Origin: Streptomyces sp. A1277
Lineage (GTDB): Bacteria; Actinomycetota; Actinomycetes; Streptomycetales; Streptomycetaceae
DNA: 64,000 nt
Direction: 5' to 3'
Assembly: GCF_004795015.1 (NCBI RefSeq)
Contig: NZ_SSBI01000004.1
Location: 1-64,000 of the forward strand
In this document: positions 63,648 to 64,000 of the stretch, piece by piece
Numbering within the stretch: the first letter of the stretch is position 1
Layout of the letters: the number at the start of each line of letters is the position of its first letter
Notes under the pieces: model-generated
Seen by the model: the letters and a program-made list of their open reading frames with translations, nothing else
What the model was told of the DNA's origin: nothing
The model's database searches: none
Made by a program: the position numbers and the translations under genes

Positions 63648-64000
63648 TCAGACTCGGCGCAGCACCGCGACGACCTTGCCGAGGATGGTGGCCTCGTCGC
63701 CGGGGATCGGCTGGTACGCGGCGTTGTGGGGGAGGAGCCAGACGTGGCCGTCCTCCCGCTTGAAGCGCTTCACGGTGGCCTCGCCGTCCAGCATGGCGGC
63801 CACGATGTCGCCGTTCTCCGCGACGGGCTGGCGTCGCACGGTGACCCAGTCGCCGTCACAGATCGCCGCTTCGATCATCGAGTCGCCGACGACCTTCAGC
63901 ACGAAGAGCTCACCGTCACCGACCAGCTGGCGGGGGAGCGGGAAGACGTCCTCGACGGACTCCTCGGCGAGGATCGGTCCACCGGCCGCGATCCGGCCCA
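63648..64000 (-). CDS. lexA: LexA repressor, C-terminal part (gene continues beyond the window)
   Basis: The last ~117 codons of LexA, the SOS repressor/protease. The Ala-Gly cleavage site is in [12 protein letters not shown] at the window edge. The catalytic Ser is in [11 protein letters not shown] and the Lys in [10 protein letters not shown]. The end [10 protein letters not shown] is typical. The N-terminal DNA-binding domain, start codon and promoter are outside the window. It should bind the SOS box before recA at 29194-29205. Confidence 0.95.
   Translation of the reverse strand, partial: GRIAAGGPILAEESVEDVFPLPRQLVGDGELFVLKVVGDSMIEAAICDGDWVTVRRQPVAENGDIVAAMLDGEATVKRFKREDGHVWLLPHNAAYQPIPGDEATILGKVVAVLRRV

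Overview
The window is a piece of a Streptomyces chromosome. Evidence: very high G+C with strong third-codon-position bias, frequent GTG starts, and a gene order recognisable from S. coelicolor (osaC-osaA-osaB-ftsK ... rimO-pgsA-cinA-clgR ... recA-recX ... gluABCD/gluRK ... miaB-miaA-dapF-rshA-hflX ... dinG-lexA). Much of the backbone (ftsK, pgsA, clgR, DUF3046, recA, recX, miaB, miaA, dapF, hflX, lexA) is also syntenic with mycobacteria.

Layout. 1-600: the 3' end of an rRNA operon (23S tail, 5S, terminator) and tRNA-Thr(GGU). 616-10043: the osmoadaptation locus, with OsaC (anti-sigma kinase/PAS/GAF/PP2C) divergent from OsaA, a soluble hybrid kinase with ten near-identical HAMP repeats, and the response regulator OsaB. 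10269-17411: ftsK, a RodZ-like protein, and the coupled rimO-pgsA-cinA genes leading to clgR. 17735-24581: Dps, a CsbD-like protein, a small membrane protein, a Nei-type glycosylase and Lhr helicase. 24681-26497: an AraC regulator gene wrecked by an IS605-type tnpB remnant, next to azlCD. 26590-33241: a hypothetical protein, DUF3046, an AI-2E-type permease, recA-recX, a repeat-filled gap, a hypothetical protein and an FtsX-like pseudogene. 33288-36053: sulfur genes (rhodanese, cysteine dioxygenase) behind a Cys-rich leader peptide, and a flavin hydroxylase. 36257-43039: the gluABCD glutamate transporter, its divergent GluR-GluK two-component system, and an orphan TAXI binding protein. 43152-53899: miaB, a LigB-like protein without metal ligands, an antitoxin-like protein, miaA, a membrane protein, dapF, rshA, an M1 peptidase and hflX. 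54007-61516: a lipoprotein serine protease and a four-gene NRPS-independent siderophore (NIS) operon. 61567-64000: dinG and the 3' part of lexA.

How the genes work together. Osmotic and envelope stress (OsaABC, Dps, CsbD), proteolysis control (ClgR), DNA repair and SOS (RecA, RecX, LexA, DinG, Lhr, Nei) and tRNA modification/stringent response (MiaA, MiaB, RshA, HflX) dominate, with two nutrient systems (glutamate uptake with its sensor; iron chelation).

The most interesting items are the NIS operon, which lacks both the decarboxylase and the N-hydroxylase usual for such clusters; the Cys-codon leader peptide in front of cysteine dioxygenase; the in-frame AraC-TnpB chimera that still carries the IS right end; the orphan TAXI protein beside GluRK; the hybrid EFKD motif of RshA; and two tiny open frames that overlap the starts of clgR and hflX. 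Function calls rest on motif recognition by eye; no database search was run.
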